A stretch of 64,000 nucleotides of DNA from UKL13-2 sp947085425 (GTDB lineage: Bacteria > Pseudomonadota > Gammaproteobacteria > Burkholderiales > Usitatibacteraceae): the NCBI GenBank assembly GCA_947085425.1, contig CAMTWK010000026.1, positions 1 through 64,000 on the forward strand, given 5' to 3'. This document shows, in pieces, positions 1 to 8,238 of the stretch (positions are counted from its first letter, which is position 1; every line of letters starts with the position of its first letter). The notes under the pieces are model-generated. The model was given only the letters and a program-made list of their open reading frames with translations. It made no database searches and was not told the DNA's origin. The translations under genes and the position numbers were made by a program.

Positions 1-79
1 CGCCGCACGATGTGCTTAACCCCGCTCCGCGGGTTAGCGTCGCCCCAATCTTCAAGTCGTGCGCTCTGATTTTTTTCAT
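1..79 (-). CDS. 5' end of the gene after mraY (probably murD), cut by window edge
   Basis: An ATG at 77-79 overlaps the mraY TGA in an ATGA junction, the same coupling used elsewhere in this cluster, and the frame stays open to the window edge for 26 codons. In the standard dcw order the next gene is murD (UDP-MurNAc-Ala D-glutamate ligase). The visible residues (starting MKKIRAHDLK) do not reach the glycine-rich MurD N-terminal motif, so the identity rests on gene order only. A short imperfect inverted repeat, TAACCC/GGGTTA, sits at about 17-36 inside it. Confidence 0.35.
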   Translation of the reverse strand, partial: MKKIRAHDLKIGATLTRGAGLSTSCG

Positions 80-1161
80 CGTAGTTTTAACGTCGACAAT
101 CCAAACAACACCAGCATCATCGTGATAATCCAAAAGCGCACGACAACTTGATTTTCTTTCCAGCCCTTTAGTTCGTAGTGGTGATGCAGCGGTGCCATAC
201 GAAACACCCGTTTGCCGGTCAATTTGAATGAAGCCACCTGAATCATCACCGACAGGGTTTCAACCACAAACACACCGCCCATAATGATCAAGACGATTTC
301 CTGCCGGCAAATCACCGCGACCAAACCCAACGCACCACCGAGCGCCAACGCGCCAACGTCACCCATAAACACTTCCGCCGGGTAGGCGTTAAACCAAAGA
401 AACGCCAATCCCGCACCGGCAATTGCGCCACAGAAAACCGCCAGTTCACCGGCACCGGCAATGTACGGAACGCCCAGATAAGTGGAGAACACTTTGTGTC
501 CGGCCACGTAGGCGAATATGGCAAGCGCCGACGCCACCATGACGGTTGGCATGATGGCCAATCCATCGAGGCCATCGGTCAGATTGACGGCGTTGGAAAA
601 ACCCACCACCATGAACCATCCCAAAATGATGAAGCCCAATGCACCCAACGGGATGGCAACGGTTTTGAAAAACGGTACGATCAAATCGGTTTGTTGCGGC
701 AGGTTGGCGCGGAACGCCAGATAGGAAAGCGCCGTGGCGGCGATCACGGTTTGCCAGAAAAATTTGGTTTTGGCAGACAGGCCTTTGGAATTTTTGTGGA
801 CGACTTTTCGATAGTCGTCAATCCAGCCAATCACGCCAAAGCCGATCGTGGTTACCAAACACGCCCAGACATAACGGTTGCTCAGGTCGGCCCATAAAAT
901 GGTGGTGACGGCGACGGCGGTGAGAATCAACGCCCCGCCCATGGTCGGTGTGCCCGCTTTGATCAAATGCGACTGCGGACCGTCGTCACGAACCGATTGA
1001 CCAATTTTGAGCGACGTTAACTTTCGAATCATCCACGGGCCGATGACGAACGAAATGACCAATGCGGTCATGGCCGACATCACCGTGCGCAGGGTAATGT
1101 AAGCAAACACATTAAACGCGCGAAAATCCTTGCCCAGCCACTCGAATAGTTCCAGCAGCAT
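76..1161 (-). CDS. mraY: Phospho-N-acetylmuramoyl-pentapeptide-transferase MraY
   Basis: This inner membrane enzyme transfers phospho-MurNAc-pentapeptide from UDP to undecaprenyl phosphate, giving lipid I. The 361 residues are full length. About ten hydrophobic segments alternate with the family motifs: DDYRK at 115-119, NLTDGLDG at 193-200, a later MGDVGALALGG, and the C-terminal APLHHHYE histidine motif. The start ATG shares one base with the murF stop (TAATG), and the gene ends in an ATGA overlap with the next one, so translation is probably coupled along the operon. It lies in the canonical place between murF and the expected murD. Confidence 0.98.
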   Translation of the reverse strand: MLLELFEWLGKDFRAFNVFAYITLRTVMSAMTALVISFVIGPWMIRKLTSLKIGQSVRDDGPQSHLIKAGTPTMGGALILTAVAVTTILWADLSNRYVWACLVTTIGFGVIGWIDDYRKVVHKNSKGLSAKTKFFWQTVIAATALSYLAFRANLPQQTDLIVPFFKTVAIPLGALGFIILGWFMVVGFSNAVNLTDGLDGLAIMPTVMVASALAIFAYVAGHKVFSTYLGVPYIAGAGELAVFCGAIAGAGLAFLWFNAYPAEVFMGDVGALALGGALGLVAVICRQEIVLIIMGGVFVVETLSVMIQVASFKLTGKRVFRMAPLHHHYELKGWKENQVVVRFWIITMMLVLFGLSTLKLR

Positions 1162-2555
1162 TAATGTTTTCCTTTTTGGTAATCAACCGCAATTTTTTCC
1201 ACCACCCGCTCCATCTTCATAAATCGTGAACCTTTGACGAGCACAGTGGTGTTGCGATCAAGCTGCGGCAGCAATTCAGCCAGCAGATCGTTATGGGAAG
1301 GAAAGTGTTTGGCACCATCGCCGAATTTTTCAACGTAGGCGGTGGCGTGATCACCCACGGCATACAGCCGGTCAATCTTTGCGCGACGCGCCTCGTCGCC
1401 AATCTCGGCGTGCATGGCGATGGCGTCGGCACCCAACTCGCCCATGTCGCCCAACACCAGCAGTCGATTGCCGCTTTTTTCAGCCAGCACTTTGATTGCG
1501 GCGCGCATCGAATCCGGATTGGCGTTGTAGCTATCGTCAATCACGATTGACGAATTCACGCCGGCATAGGTTCGTAATCGACCATCGACGCCTTGAAATT
1601 CGGCCAGTCCGCGTCCGATGGTTGCCAGTGGGATGCCAACCGCGACGGCCGCGGCCGCGGCGGCAAGCGCGTTGCGTTGATTGTGTTCTCCGGCCACTGC
1701 GAGCCTGACTTGCACCTGTTCGCCACCAGAAAATATCGTCAACACCCGCGGCGACAACTCACCGCGTACATCCGCATTGGCGCGAGCGCCGAAGGTGATG
1801 ACGCGGCGTCGGTTGGTGGCACCAATCAGGTCGCGCCAGTAATCGCAGTATTGGTCGTCGGCATTCACACAGGCGATGCCGTCGTGGCGTAACCCGGCAT
1901 AAATTTCACCCTTTGCCTTGGCAATGGCTGCGCGCGAACCCAACTCACCAATGTGCGCGGTCCCGGCCATGATCACCAGCGCCACGTCCGGCACCACCAA
2001 ACGGGTCAGATAGTCTATTTCGCCGAGGTGGTTCATGCCCATCTCAAACACCGCCCAACGATGGTCGGCGTCCAAACGCAACAGCATTTGTGGCACACCA
2101 ATATTGTTGTTGAGGTTGCCATCAGTCGCCAGCACCTGTGCGGGCTGTCCGCAATGGGCAACCAGAATGGCGCGCAACATTTCCTTGACTGTCGTTTTTC
2201 CGTTGCTGCCGGTCAAGGCAATCACCGGCAAAGTGAAACGGCTGCGCCAGCGTTGCGCAAGCTGTCCGTATGCCCACATGGTGTCACCAACAATAAGTTG
2301 TGCTAGCGGACCATCTTGCACGCTTGACACCATCGCCGCGGCTGCACCACGTTGTTGCGCCTGACCCGCGAATTGGTTGCCGTTAAAATTTTCGCCCTTG
2401 AGCGCGACAAACAACTCACCGGGGGACACCGAACGGCTGTCGGTTGAAACACCATGAAATGCAGACTGCTCATGCGCAGACGGCGGATGTAACCGCGCGT
2501 CCAGATGCCGGGCGCATTCATGCAGGGTCATGGTGGCGCGGGGTGTCTGGCTCAT
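1161..2555 (-). CDS. murF: UDP-MurNAc-tripeptide--D-alanyl-D-alanine ligase MurF
   Basis: This cytoplasmic Mur ligase adds D-Ala-D-Ala to UDP-MurNAc-tripeptide using ATP, the last soluble step of the pentapeptide precursor. The 464 residues show the three-domain Mur plan: an N-terminal UDP-binding domain (STDSRSV around 38-44), the ATP P-loop GSNGKTT at 116-122 in the central domain, and a C-terminal domain with DDSYNANPDSM and LGDMGELG. The start overlaps the murE stop by 4 bp. Length, motifs and order all fit, and no disruption is seen. Confidence 0.98.
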   Translation of the reverse strand: MSQTPRATMTLHECARHLDARLHPPSAHEQSAFHGVSTDSRSVSPGELFVALKGENFNGNQFAGQAQQRGAAAAMVSSVQDGPLAQLIVGDTMWAYGQLAQRWRSRFTLPVIALTGSNGKTTVKEMLRAILVAHCGQPAQVLATDGNLNNNIGVPQMLLRLDADHRWAVFEMGMNHLGEIDYLTRLVVPDVALVIMAGTAHIGELGSRAAIAKAKGEIYAGLRHDGIACVNADDQYCDYWRDLIGATNRRRVITFGARANADVRGELSPRVLTIFSGGEQVQVRLAVAGEHNQRNALAAAAAAVAVGIPLATIGRGLAEFQGVDGRLRTYAGVNSSIVIDDSYNANPDSMRAAIKVLAEKSGNRLLVLGDMGELGADAIAMHAEIGDEARRAKIDRLYAVGDHATAYVEKFGDGAKHFPSHNDLLAELLPQLDRNTTVLVKGSRFMKMERVVEKIAVDYQKGKH

Positions 2556-4108
2556 GACGCATCACCTTGCCAGTATGACAATGCCCCGGTCGCCACTTCG
2601 ACGTCACTAAAATGAATCTTGGTGGAACCGAGAATTTGATATTCCTCGTGACCTTTGCCGGCGATCAAAACGACGTCATGGATGCCCGCCATATTGATGG
2701 CCTCAAATATGGCCAACTTGCGGTCATCCATTAATTTGTGCGGCGCCCGCCCCACGCCCTGCTCGATCTCGAGCAAAATTTGCTGCGGGCTTTCTGTGCG
2801 CGGATTGTCCGAGGTCACAATCGTAAAGTCCGCGTACTGGGCGGAAATGGTACCCATCAGTGGCCGTTTGCCACGATCGCGGTCACCACCACAACCAAAC
2901 ACGGAAATCAACCGGCCTTTATCCGGCACAATGGTGGCAATGGTCGCCAGCGCTTTTTCCAATGCGTCCGGTGTATGTGCATAGTCCACCACCACCAACG
3001 GTTTTGCTGACTCACCTGCAAGCGGCCGTACGGTTTGCATACGACCCGCAACCGGCGGAAGATTGCCGACAACTTGCGCCGCTGCTGATAATTTTATGCC
3101 ACTGGCCATTAACACGCCGATCACGGCGAGCAAATTGCTGACGTTAAATGCGCCCAGAATGTGTGTCCGTATACGCTTCTGCGGCACATCGGCGAAACGT
3201 CCCAAACCTTGACTGCCACCCAGCCAATTCACATCAAATTCCAAACCGGCCGATGTCACCGCAATATTGTCTGCCGTGAGATCAGCAGCACCCATGCCGT
3301 TGGTTGCTGAATAACGAATAACCTCAATATTTTTTGCCGACACACGATTGGCAAGATCACGACCCATCGCATCATCCATATTGATGACCGCGGCTTTTAA
3401 TCCCTCGCAGGCAAACAGCTTCGCCTTGGCCTCACCATATTGCGCCATGCTGCCGTGGTAATCGAGATGATCGCGCGTCAAATTGGTGAACACGGCGACG
3501 TCAAATTTCACCTGCGCAACCCGGCCCTGATCCAGACCATGGCTGGACACTTCCATCGCACATGCCATGGCACCGGCTTCGGCAAATTCACGAAGTGTGT
3601 GTTGAATAATCAAACTATCGGGCGTGGTGTTGTCGGACTCTTTCAGCGCACCGACCAGACCGGTGCCAATGGTTCCCATCACCGCGGCGCGACGACCGAC
3701 CCCCTCCAACGCATGCGCAATCCACTGCGAAACAGAAGTCTTGCCGTTGGTGCCGGTGACACCGACCATCCAAAGCTCATTGGCCGGATAGTGATTCACA
3801 TGCGCACCAACCCCGCTGGCTAAAGCCTTGAGCCCCTTGACCATGATGATCGGTACATTCAGGTCGCTGACAAATTGCTGCCAGGGCTCATCGTATTCGA
3901 CCAAAACGGCGGTCGCGCCTCTTGCGGCGGCATCGCCGATAAAATTTCTGCCGTCGTGCGTCGCGCCAGGATAAGCCAGAAAAATGGATCCGGGCCGGAC
4001 ATCACGGGATGACGCCGTCGCGTGGGTAATTTTTGTCGGCAATGCGTCAATGGCATCAATCAGATCACGCAATGTATGGGCAATCATCGGTAGGTCTGCC
4101 ATATTCAT
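2552..4108 (-). CDS. murE: UDP-MurNAc-L-Ala-D-Glu ligase MurE, meso-DAP type
   Basis: MurE adds the third stem-peptide residue to UDP-MurNAc-L-Ala-D-Glu in the cytoplasm. The 518-residue protein carries the P-loop TGTNGKTS at 118-125 and, in the C-terminal domain, DNPR at 434-437. DNPR is the signature of ligases that use meso-diaminopimelate rather than lysine, as expected for a Gram-negative. It has 4-bp overlaps with both neighbours (ftsI upstream, murF downstream). A second in-frame ATG two codons later is an equally possible start. Confidence 0.97.
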   Translation of the reverse strand: MNMADLPMIAHTLRDLIDAIDALPTKITHATASSRDVRPGSIFLAYPGATHDGRNFIGDAAARGATAVLVEYDEPWQQFVSDLNVPIIMVKGLKALASGVGAHVNHYPANELWMVGVTGTNGKTSVSQWIAHALEGVGRRAAVMGTIGTGLVGALKESDNTTPDSLIIQHTLREFAEAGAMACAMEVSSHGLDQGRVAQVKFDVAVFTNLTRDHLDYHGSMAQYGEAKAKLFACEGLKAAVINMDDAMGRDLANRVSAKNIEVIRYSATNGMGAADLTADNIAVTSAGLEFDVNWLGGSQGLGRFADVPQKRIRTHILGAFNVSNLLAVIGVLMASGIKLSAAAQVVGNLPPVAGRMQTVRPLAGESAKPLVVVDYAHTPDALEKALATIATIVPDKGRLISVFGCGGDRDRGKRPLMGTISAQYADFTIVTSDNPRTESPQQILLEIEQGVGRAPHKLMDDRKLAIFEAINMAGIHDVVLIAGKGHEEYQILGSTKIHFSDVEVATGALSYWQGDAS

Positions 4109-5919
4109 CCCCGCCCCTGGCTCGCGCCGGTATCAGTTAAACCTTTGGTAACGACTGCATTACTGGCACCGGCCGTCGGCTTTAACGCGGCCGTTCCCTG
4201 CGCGGTCGCCGGCAACGGGGTCGCCGCGAAATTGGGCGCGTCCGGCGACACACCCGCCATACGCAATGCCTGCGTCATGACATTGGCAAACACCGGTGCC
4301 GATACATCGCCGCCATAAATTTTGCCGGCCGACGGTTCGTCAATCGTCACAGAAATAATGTAACGCGGGTTGGATACCGGGCCGTAACCGACAAACGACG
4401 ACAGGTAGACGTTATCAGCGTACTGGCCGTTAACTAGTTTTTTAGCTGTGCCGGTTTTGCCGGCAACGCGATAACCCGGCACCTGGCCGCGCGTTGCGGT
4501 GCCACCAGTCTGGGTCACGGTCTCCAACATGGCAGACATGGTACGGGCCGATTGTGGCGAAATTATTTGTTTGCCGATCACATCGGCCTCACGCTTCAAA
4601 AATGTAATCGGCAATAACACGCCGTCGTTGGTAAACAGGGTGTACGCTCGGGCGAGTTGTAATACCGAAACCGATATGCCGTAGCCGTACGACATGGTGG
4701 CCTGCTCAATCGGTTTCCATGTTTTGGCCGCCCGCAAACGTCCACTCGCTTCGCCCGGAAAACCAGTGTTGGGCACGCTGCCAAATCCCAGTTCGTGATA
4801 CAGGCTCCACAATGTTTCGGCTGGCAATTGCAGCGCCATTTTGGTGGTGCCAATGTTTGACGACTTCTGGATGATTTCTGCGACCGACATTTGTGGCAGC
4901 GGATGCGAATCGGTGATGGTGTTGGCACCAATCATCATTTCGCGTCCGGTGGTGATAACCGTCGATGGATTGACAATGCCGGCTTCGAGCGCGGCAACCA
5001 CGGCAAACGGTTTGAACGTCGAACCGGGTTCAAACGTATCGGTGACACTGCGGTTGCGCATTTGTGCCGGCTTGAAGTTGGCGCGATTATTCGGATTAAA
5101 GTCCGGCATGTTCACCAGCGCCAGCACCTCACCGGTTTTTGCATCCAGCATGACCAATGCCCCGCCCTTGGCATGATTGGCCGCAACCGCCGCCTTGAGC
5201 TCACGGTGCGCCAAATATTGAAATCGTTCATCAATGGAAATTTTCAGCGGCTTGCCGTCGCGCGGGATCTTGAGACTTTCCAGATCCTCGACGATCCGAC
5301 CTTTGCGATCCTTGATGACACGCCGCTGCCCGGCTGCGCCCGCCAGCTCGGCTTGCCGTGAGAGTTCAATGCCCTCCTGCCCCTGGTCGTCGATGCCGGT
5401 AAAACCAATGACGTGTGCGGTCACGTCGCCTGCCGGATAAAAGCGGCGAAACTCGCGCTGCTGAAACACGCCGGGAGTTTTCAGGGCAATCACCCGCGCC
5501 GCCTGTTCCGGCGACAATTGCCGACGCAACCAGACGAAATTTTTGTCCTTATCCCGCAACCGGTCAGCCAACAAATTTTTGTCCAGCGCGAGTGCCGAGG
5601 CGAGCTTTGACAACTGGGTTTCGGTCAGCGTCATATCGGACGGGCTCGCCCAAATAGACTCGACCGGTGTGGAAATGGCCAGCGGTTTGCCATTACGATC
5701 CATCACCGCCCCGCGTGATGCCGGCATGTCCACCACCCGCATAAAACGCGATTCTCCCTTGGCCTGCAAAAAATCGTTATTCATACCCTGCAAATAAAAC
5801 GCGCGGCCGAGCAAGACCAAAAACAACGCCAAACAACAGACCAGCGCAACGCGTGACCGCGAGCCTTCCAACTTCAGGCGCAGGCTGGGAGCGGTATTTT
5901 TTTTCGTGGCGTAATTCAT
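4105..5919 (-). CDS. ftsI: Septal peptidoglycan transpeptidase FtsI (PBP3)
   Basis: FtsI is the divisome class B penicillin-binding protein that cross-links septal peptidoglycan in the periplasm. The sequence shows a short basic cytoplasmic tail, one transmembrane helix at about 23-40, a dimerisation domain with SRGAVMDRNG near 68-77, and the transpeptidase domain. All three active-site motifs are intact: STFK at 300-303, SSN at 353-355 and KTGT at 488-491. At 604 residues it is of normal length with a somewhat long Ala/Thr-rich tail. It overlaps ftsL and murE by 4 bp each, so it belongs to the same transcript as mraZ. Confidence 0.98.
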   Translation of the reverse strand: MNYATKKNTAPSLRLKLEGSRSRVALVCCLALFLVLLGRAFYLQGMNNDFLQAKGESRFMRVVDMPASRGAVMDRNGKPLAISTPVESIWASPSDMTLTETQLSKLASALALDKNLLADRLRDKDKNFVWLRRQLSPEQAARVIALKTPGVFQQREFRRFYPAGDVTAHVIGFTGIDDQGQEGIELSRQAELAGAAGQRRVIKDRKGRIVEDLESLKIPRDGKPLKISIDERFQYLAHRELKAAVAANHAKGGALVMLDAKTGEVLALVNMPDFNPNNRANFKPAQMRNRSVTDTFEPGSTFKPFAVVAALEAGIVNPSTVITTGREMMIGANTITDSHPLPQMSVAEIIQKSSNIGTTKMALQLPAETLWSLYHELGFGSVPNTGFPGEASGRLRAAKTWKPIEQATMSYGYGISVSVLQLARAYTLFTNDGVLLPITFLKREADVIGKQIISPQSARTMSAMLETVTQTGGTATRGQVPGYRVAGKTGTAKKLVNGQYADNVYLSSFVGYGPVSNPRYIISVTIDEPSAGKIYGGDVSAPVFANVMTQALRMAGVSPDAPNFAATPLPATAQGTAALKPTAGASNAVVTKGLTDTGASQGRG

Positions 5920-6230
5920 TTCACCACCGACAGCGCAGGCGACGCGATTGCCTCGGGCAAAACCGCCGCATCAAGCACCAAAATGATGGTCTTTTTCGGA
6001 TCGGGAATGATCATTTGTAATTCGCGCGCCGCTTTTTGTTCAATGCGTTTGTGGGTACCGAGTGTTTGACTCTCGATTTGCAACTCGCGCCATTCCTGAT
6101 CGAGTTTCGACTCACGATCTTTTTCAACCTGCAATTCAATAAATGCCTTGCGCCCCTGATGCTGCGATGTCACCACCGACAACGCACATGCAACCAACAC
6201 GGCAAGAATGAGCAGGTTTATTTTGGTCAC
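5916..6230 (-). CDS. ftsL: Cell division protein FtsL
   Basis: This 104-residue bitopic protein has a very short cytoplasmic end, one hydrophobic helix at about 4-20 and a charged, heptad-like region at about 30-75. It then runs to a short tail. FtsL forms the FtsQLB complex that activates septal synthesis. Sequence conservation in this family is low, so the call rests on size, topology and its exact place between rsmH and ftsI with 4-bp overlaps on both sides. Confidence 0.93.
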   Translation of the reverse strand: MTKINLLILAVLVACALSVVTSQHQGRKAFIELQVEKDRESKLDQEWRELQIESQTLGTHKRIEQKAARELQMIIPDPKKTIILVLDAAVLPEAIASPALSVVK

Positions 6231-7159
6231 TGATTGATATTCGTGCGTTCGGCGATGCGCATAACGGCGGAGCGCGCGCGTGGATTGGCGGCAATTTCTG
6301 CGTCGGTCGCTTTGACTGCGCGACTCAGCAACTTGACGGTCGATTCATTAATTTCATCGGCGCGAATCGGGAAATTTGAGGGCAGTGAATCCCGCCGCGC
6401 CGCATTTTGCATGAAGCGTTTCACAATACGATCTTCCAACGAATGAAAACTGATTACCACCAACCGTCCTCCAACGGACAAACTTGCCACTGCCTGAGGC
6501 AGCATGGTTTCTATTTCTTCAAGCTCTTTATTGATGAAAATCCGAAGAGCTTGAAACGTGCGGGTTGCGGGGTTGAAGCCCGGCTCGCGCGTACGGACGG
6601 TCTCACCCACGAGTTTGGCAAGCTCGCCCGTCGTCCGTAAATTTCCGCCGCCCCTTGTCGCAACAATCTTTCTTGCAATCTGCCGAGCAAACCGTTCTTC
6701 ACCATAGCGCCAAATGACCTCTCCAATTGTTTGTTCATCTGCCGCAGCCAACCACTCGGCGACCGTCTTGCCCTGGCTTTGGTCCATTCGCATGTCCAAC
6801 GGTGCATCAAACCGAAACGAAAACCCGCGCGCGCCGTCGTCAAGCTGCGGTGATGACACACCCAAATCCGCCAACACCCCGTCAACCTTTTCAACTCCAG
6901 CCTGTTTCAGTACCGCCGTGAGATCACTCATTGTTGCGTGTATCAAAATAAATCTCGGATCATTGATATCGCATGCCGCGATGGCCGCCCGATCCCGATC
7001 AATGGCAATTAGTTTTCCGCCCGCGCCGAGCTTTTCCAAAATGAGGCGCGAGTGTCCGCCACGCCCGAACGTGCAATCAACATAAACACCGTCCTCAAGA
7101 ATGCGGAGGGCTGACACCGCTTCATCAAGGAGGACGGTGGTGTGTGGTTCGCCATTCAT
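6227..7159 (-). CDS. rsmH: 16S rRNA m4C1402 methyltransferase RsmH (MraW)
   Basis: This cytoplasmic SAM-dependent enzyme N4-methylates C1402 of 16S rRNA in the ribosomal P site. The 310 residues are full length. The N-terminus has the family opening PHTTVLLDEAVSAL and the SAM loop DCTFGRGGHSRLIL near 28-41. The substrate region contains DLGVSSPQLD, and the C-terminal half has ISFHSLEDRIVKRF. An SD-like GAGGACAG precedes the ATG. It lies 7 bp downstream of mraZ and overlaps ftsL by 4 bp. Confidence 0.97.
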   Translation of the reverse strand: MNGEPHTTVLLDEAVSALRILEDGVYVDCTFGRGGHSRLILEKLGAGGKLIAIDRDRAAIAACDINDPRFILIHATMSDLTAVLKQAGVEKVDGVLADLGVSSPQLDDGARGFSFRFDAPLDMRMDQSQGKTVAEWLAAADEQTIGEVIWRYGEERFARQIARKIVATRGGGNLRTTGELAKLVGETVRTREPGFNPATRTFQALRIFINKELEEIETMLPQAVASLSVGGRLVVISFHSLEDRIVKRFMQNAARRDSLPSNFPIRADEINESTVKLLSRAVKATDAEIAANPRARSAVMRIAERTNINQ

Positions 7160-7166
7160 CTGTCCT

Positions 7167-7610
7167 CTAGAGGGAGAAATCTTCGGTGCCGGGGGGAAGT
7201 CCCGCCGACCCTGAAGTGAATGCCGACAGCTGTTCGTTCCAAGCTGTCAATGACCACAACTCAAAGTGTGACCCCTGCCCGACAAACATGATTTGTTTCT
7301 CGATGCCTGCATACGCGCGCAATTCAGGCGACACCAGGATGCGTCCGGCCGCATCGAGCACCAACTCCTCGGCGAAACCGATCAACATGCGTTTCCAAAC
7401 GGAGGCGGTGGCATTCATTGCCGGAAATTTCATGACGCGGTCACGAATCGGCTCCCAAACTGCTTGCGGGTAAAGCAACAAACACTTGTCCGGGTGGGCG
7501 GTCAACACCAGCTTGCCGCCCGATGGCGCGGAGAGTCCGTCGCGATGTTTGACCGGCACGCCGAGGCGCCCCTTCACATCCAGATTAATTTGCGACGCAC
7601 CTTGAAACAC
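7167..7610 (-). CDS. mraZ: Transcriptional regulator MraZ
   Basis: MraZ is a SpoVT/AbrB-like protein that binds repeats in front of its own operon and represses it. I start it at the GTG at 7608-7610, which gives 147 residues opening VFQGASQINLD, the family's normal N-terminus, with a GGGGGC ribosome-binding site just upstream. A longer in-frame extension to 7721 exists, but it would run back over the predicted operator and promoter. Two DxxxR motifs, DVKGR and DAAGR, mark the two repeated half domains. It is the first gene of the dcw operon. Confidence 0.93.
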   Translation of the reverse strand: MFQGASQINLDVKGRLGVPVKHRDGLSAPSGGKLVLTAHPDKCLLLYPQAVWEPIRDRVMKFPAMNATASVWKRMLIGFAEELVLDAAGRILVSPELRAYAGIEKQIMFVGQGSHFELWSLTAWNEQLSAFTSGSAGLPPGTEDFSL

Positions 7611-7705
7611 GTTGCCCCCAATTATTAAAATTCTTTTGCCCGCCGAAATCATTGCGCTCGGTAAAATCCGCCCAAAGCAATAAAACAAGCGGTTTTTTCC
7701 AAAAA

Positions 7706-7731
7706 ACCCACTTTTCACCACTTGTGGACAC
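7706..7731 (-). promoter_or_regulatory. Probable MraZ operator (10-bp phased repeats)
   Basis: Reading the minus strand toward mraZ, GTGTCC, GTGGTG and GTGGGT lie exactly 10 bp apart (7726-7731, 7716-7721, 7706-7711). MraZ of Escherichia coli is known to bind TGGGN direct repeats spaced by 5 nt in front of mraZ. The two inner repeats fit well and the outer one poorly. They sit immediately downstream of the predicted -10, where binding would block initiation. Confidence 0.6.
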
Positions 7732-7758
7732 TATAGGTAATAAAAAACCCGCGGTCAA
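7730..7758 (-). promoter_or_regulatory. Sigma70 promoter of the dcw operon
   Basis: On the minus strand, -35 TTGACC (7753-7758) and -10 TATAGT (7730-7735) are separated by exactly 17 bp. That puts the start of transcription near 7723, about 115 nt before the mraZ GTG. The -35 hexamer forms the loop of the terminator-like hairpin at 7745-7766. Confidence 0.75.
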
Positions 7759-7766
7759 GCGGGTTT
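7745..7766. terminator. Terminator-like hairpin containing the dcw -35 box
   Basis: The arms AAACCCGC (7745-7752) and GCGGGTTT (7759-7766) pair perfectly around a 6-nt loop, GGTCAA. On the minus strand the stem runs straight into a T-tract, the shape of an intrinsic terminator for transcripts arriving from the kinase gene upstream. Confidence 0.65.
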
Positions 7767-8132
7767 TGAACATTTTTTCGTTACAGTTCAGGTACTTAGC
7801 GCACTTTGTTGAAGCAAAATACCCTGTGGAAAACTTTGTTGATAATTAATAAGATAGCCTTCAAACCTAAAGTAACTTCGCAGGATTAGTGCTTAAAAAT
7901 CAGGCGTTTACTGTAAATATATACAGAAAAATGCTTTTTTACTGCACACCGTGTCGTCGCCACGTGCCGACACATTCAAAAAAAATAAAGTCGAACAACC
8001 ACGCCACTCTTCTGGCAAAACTGTTTGCGAAAGCGCGCCAAACCTATTGTTTAACTGATTTGCCGATCACCCCTCATCAGCAGGCGCTCGAATTGATATT
8101 GACCAATTCAGGCGGCGGCACTTTTAAAACTG
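7767..8132. other. Intergenic stretch without a supported gene
   Basis: I see no coding potential here on either strand. Its AT content is higher than in the flanking genes. A plus-strand frame running through it into the kinase gene lacks a recognisable domain and is rejected. Confidence 0.5.
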
Positions 8133-8237
8133 ATGGACATCAATTTTTCATGGCGATTCGTCGCGCTGCTCGCGCTGGCATTTTTTGCCGGTCTGGTGGA
8201 CTCTGTCATCGGTGCTGGCAGGGACCGATGGCAATGA
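8133..8237 (+). pseudogene. Truncated N-terminus of a TauE/SafE (TSUP) family permease
   Basis: The ATG at 8133 opens a 34-codon frame. Its translation has a first helix followed by FFAGLVDSVIGAG, matching the opening of TauE/SafE anion exporters, where a glycine-rich GGGG segment normally follows VDS. The frame then hits a stop at 8235-8237, one base short of the end of the converging kinase gene at 8239. The remaining roughly 220 residues are absent, so this is a gene remnant cut at that junction. The family call is by pattern recognition of a short segment. Confidence 0.55.
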
Positions 8238-8238
8238 A

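Noticed and set aside
7611..7721. N-terminal extension of MraZ
   Set aside because: It would run back over the predicted operator and to the promoter; the GTG at 7608-7610 matches the family N-terminus and has its own ribosome-binding site.
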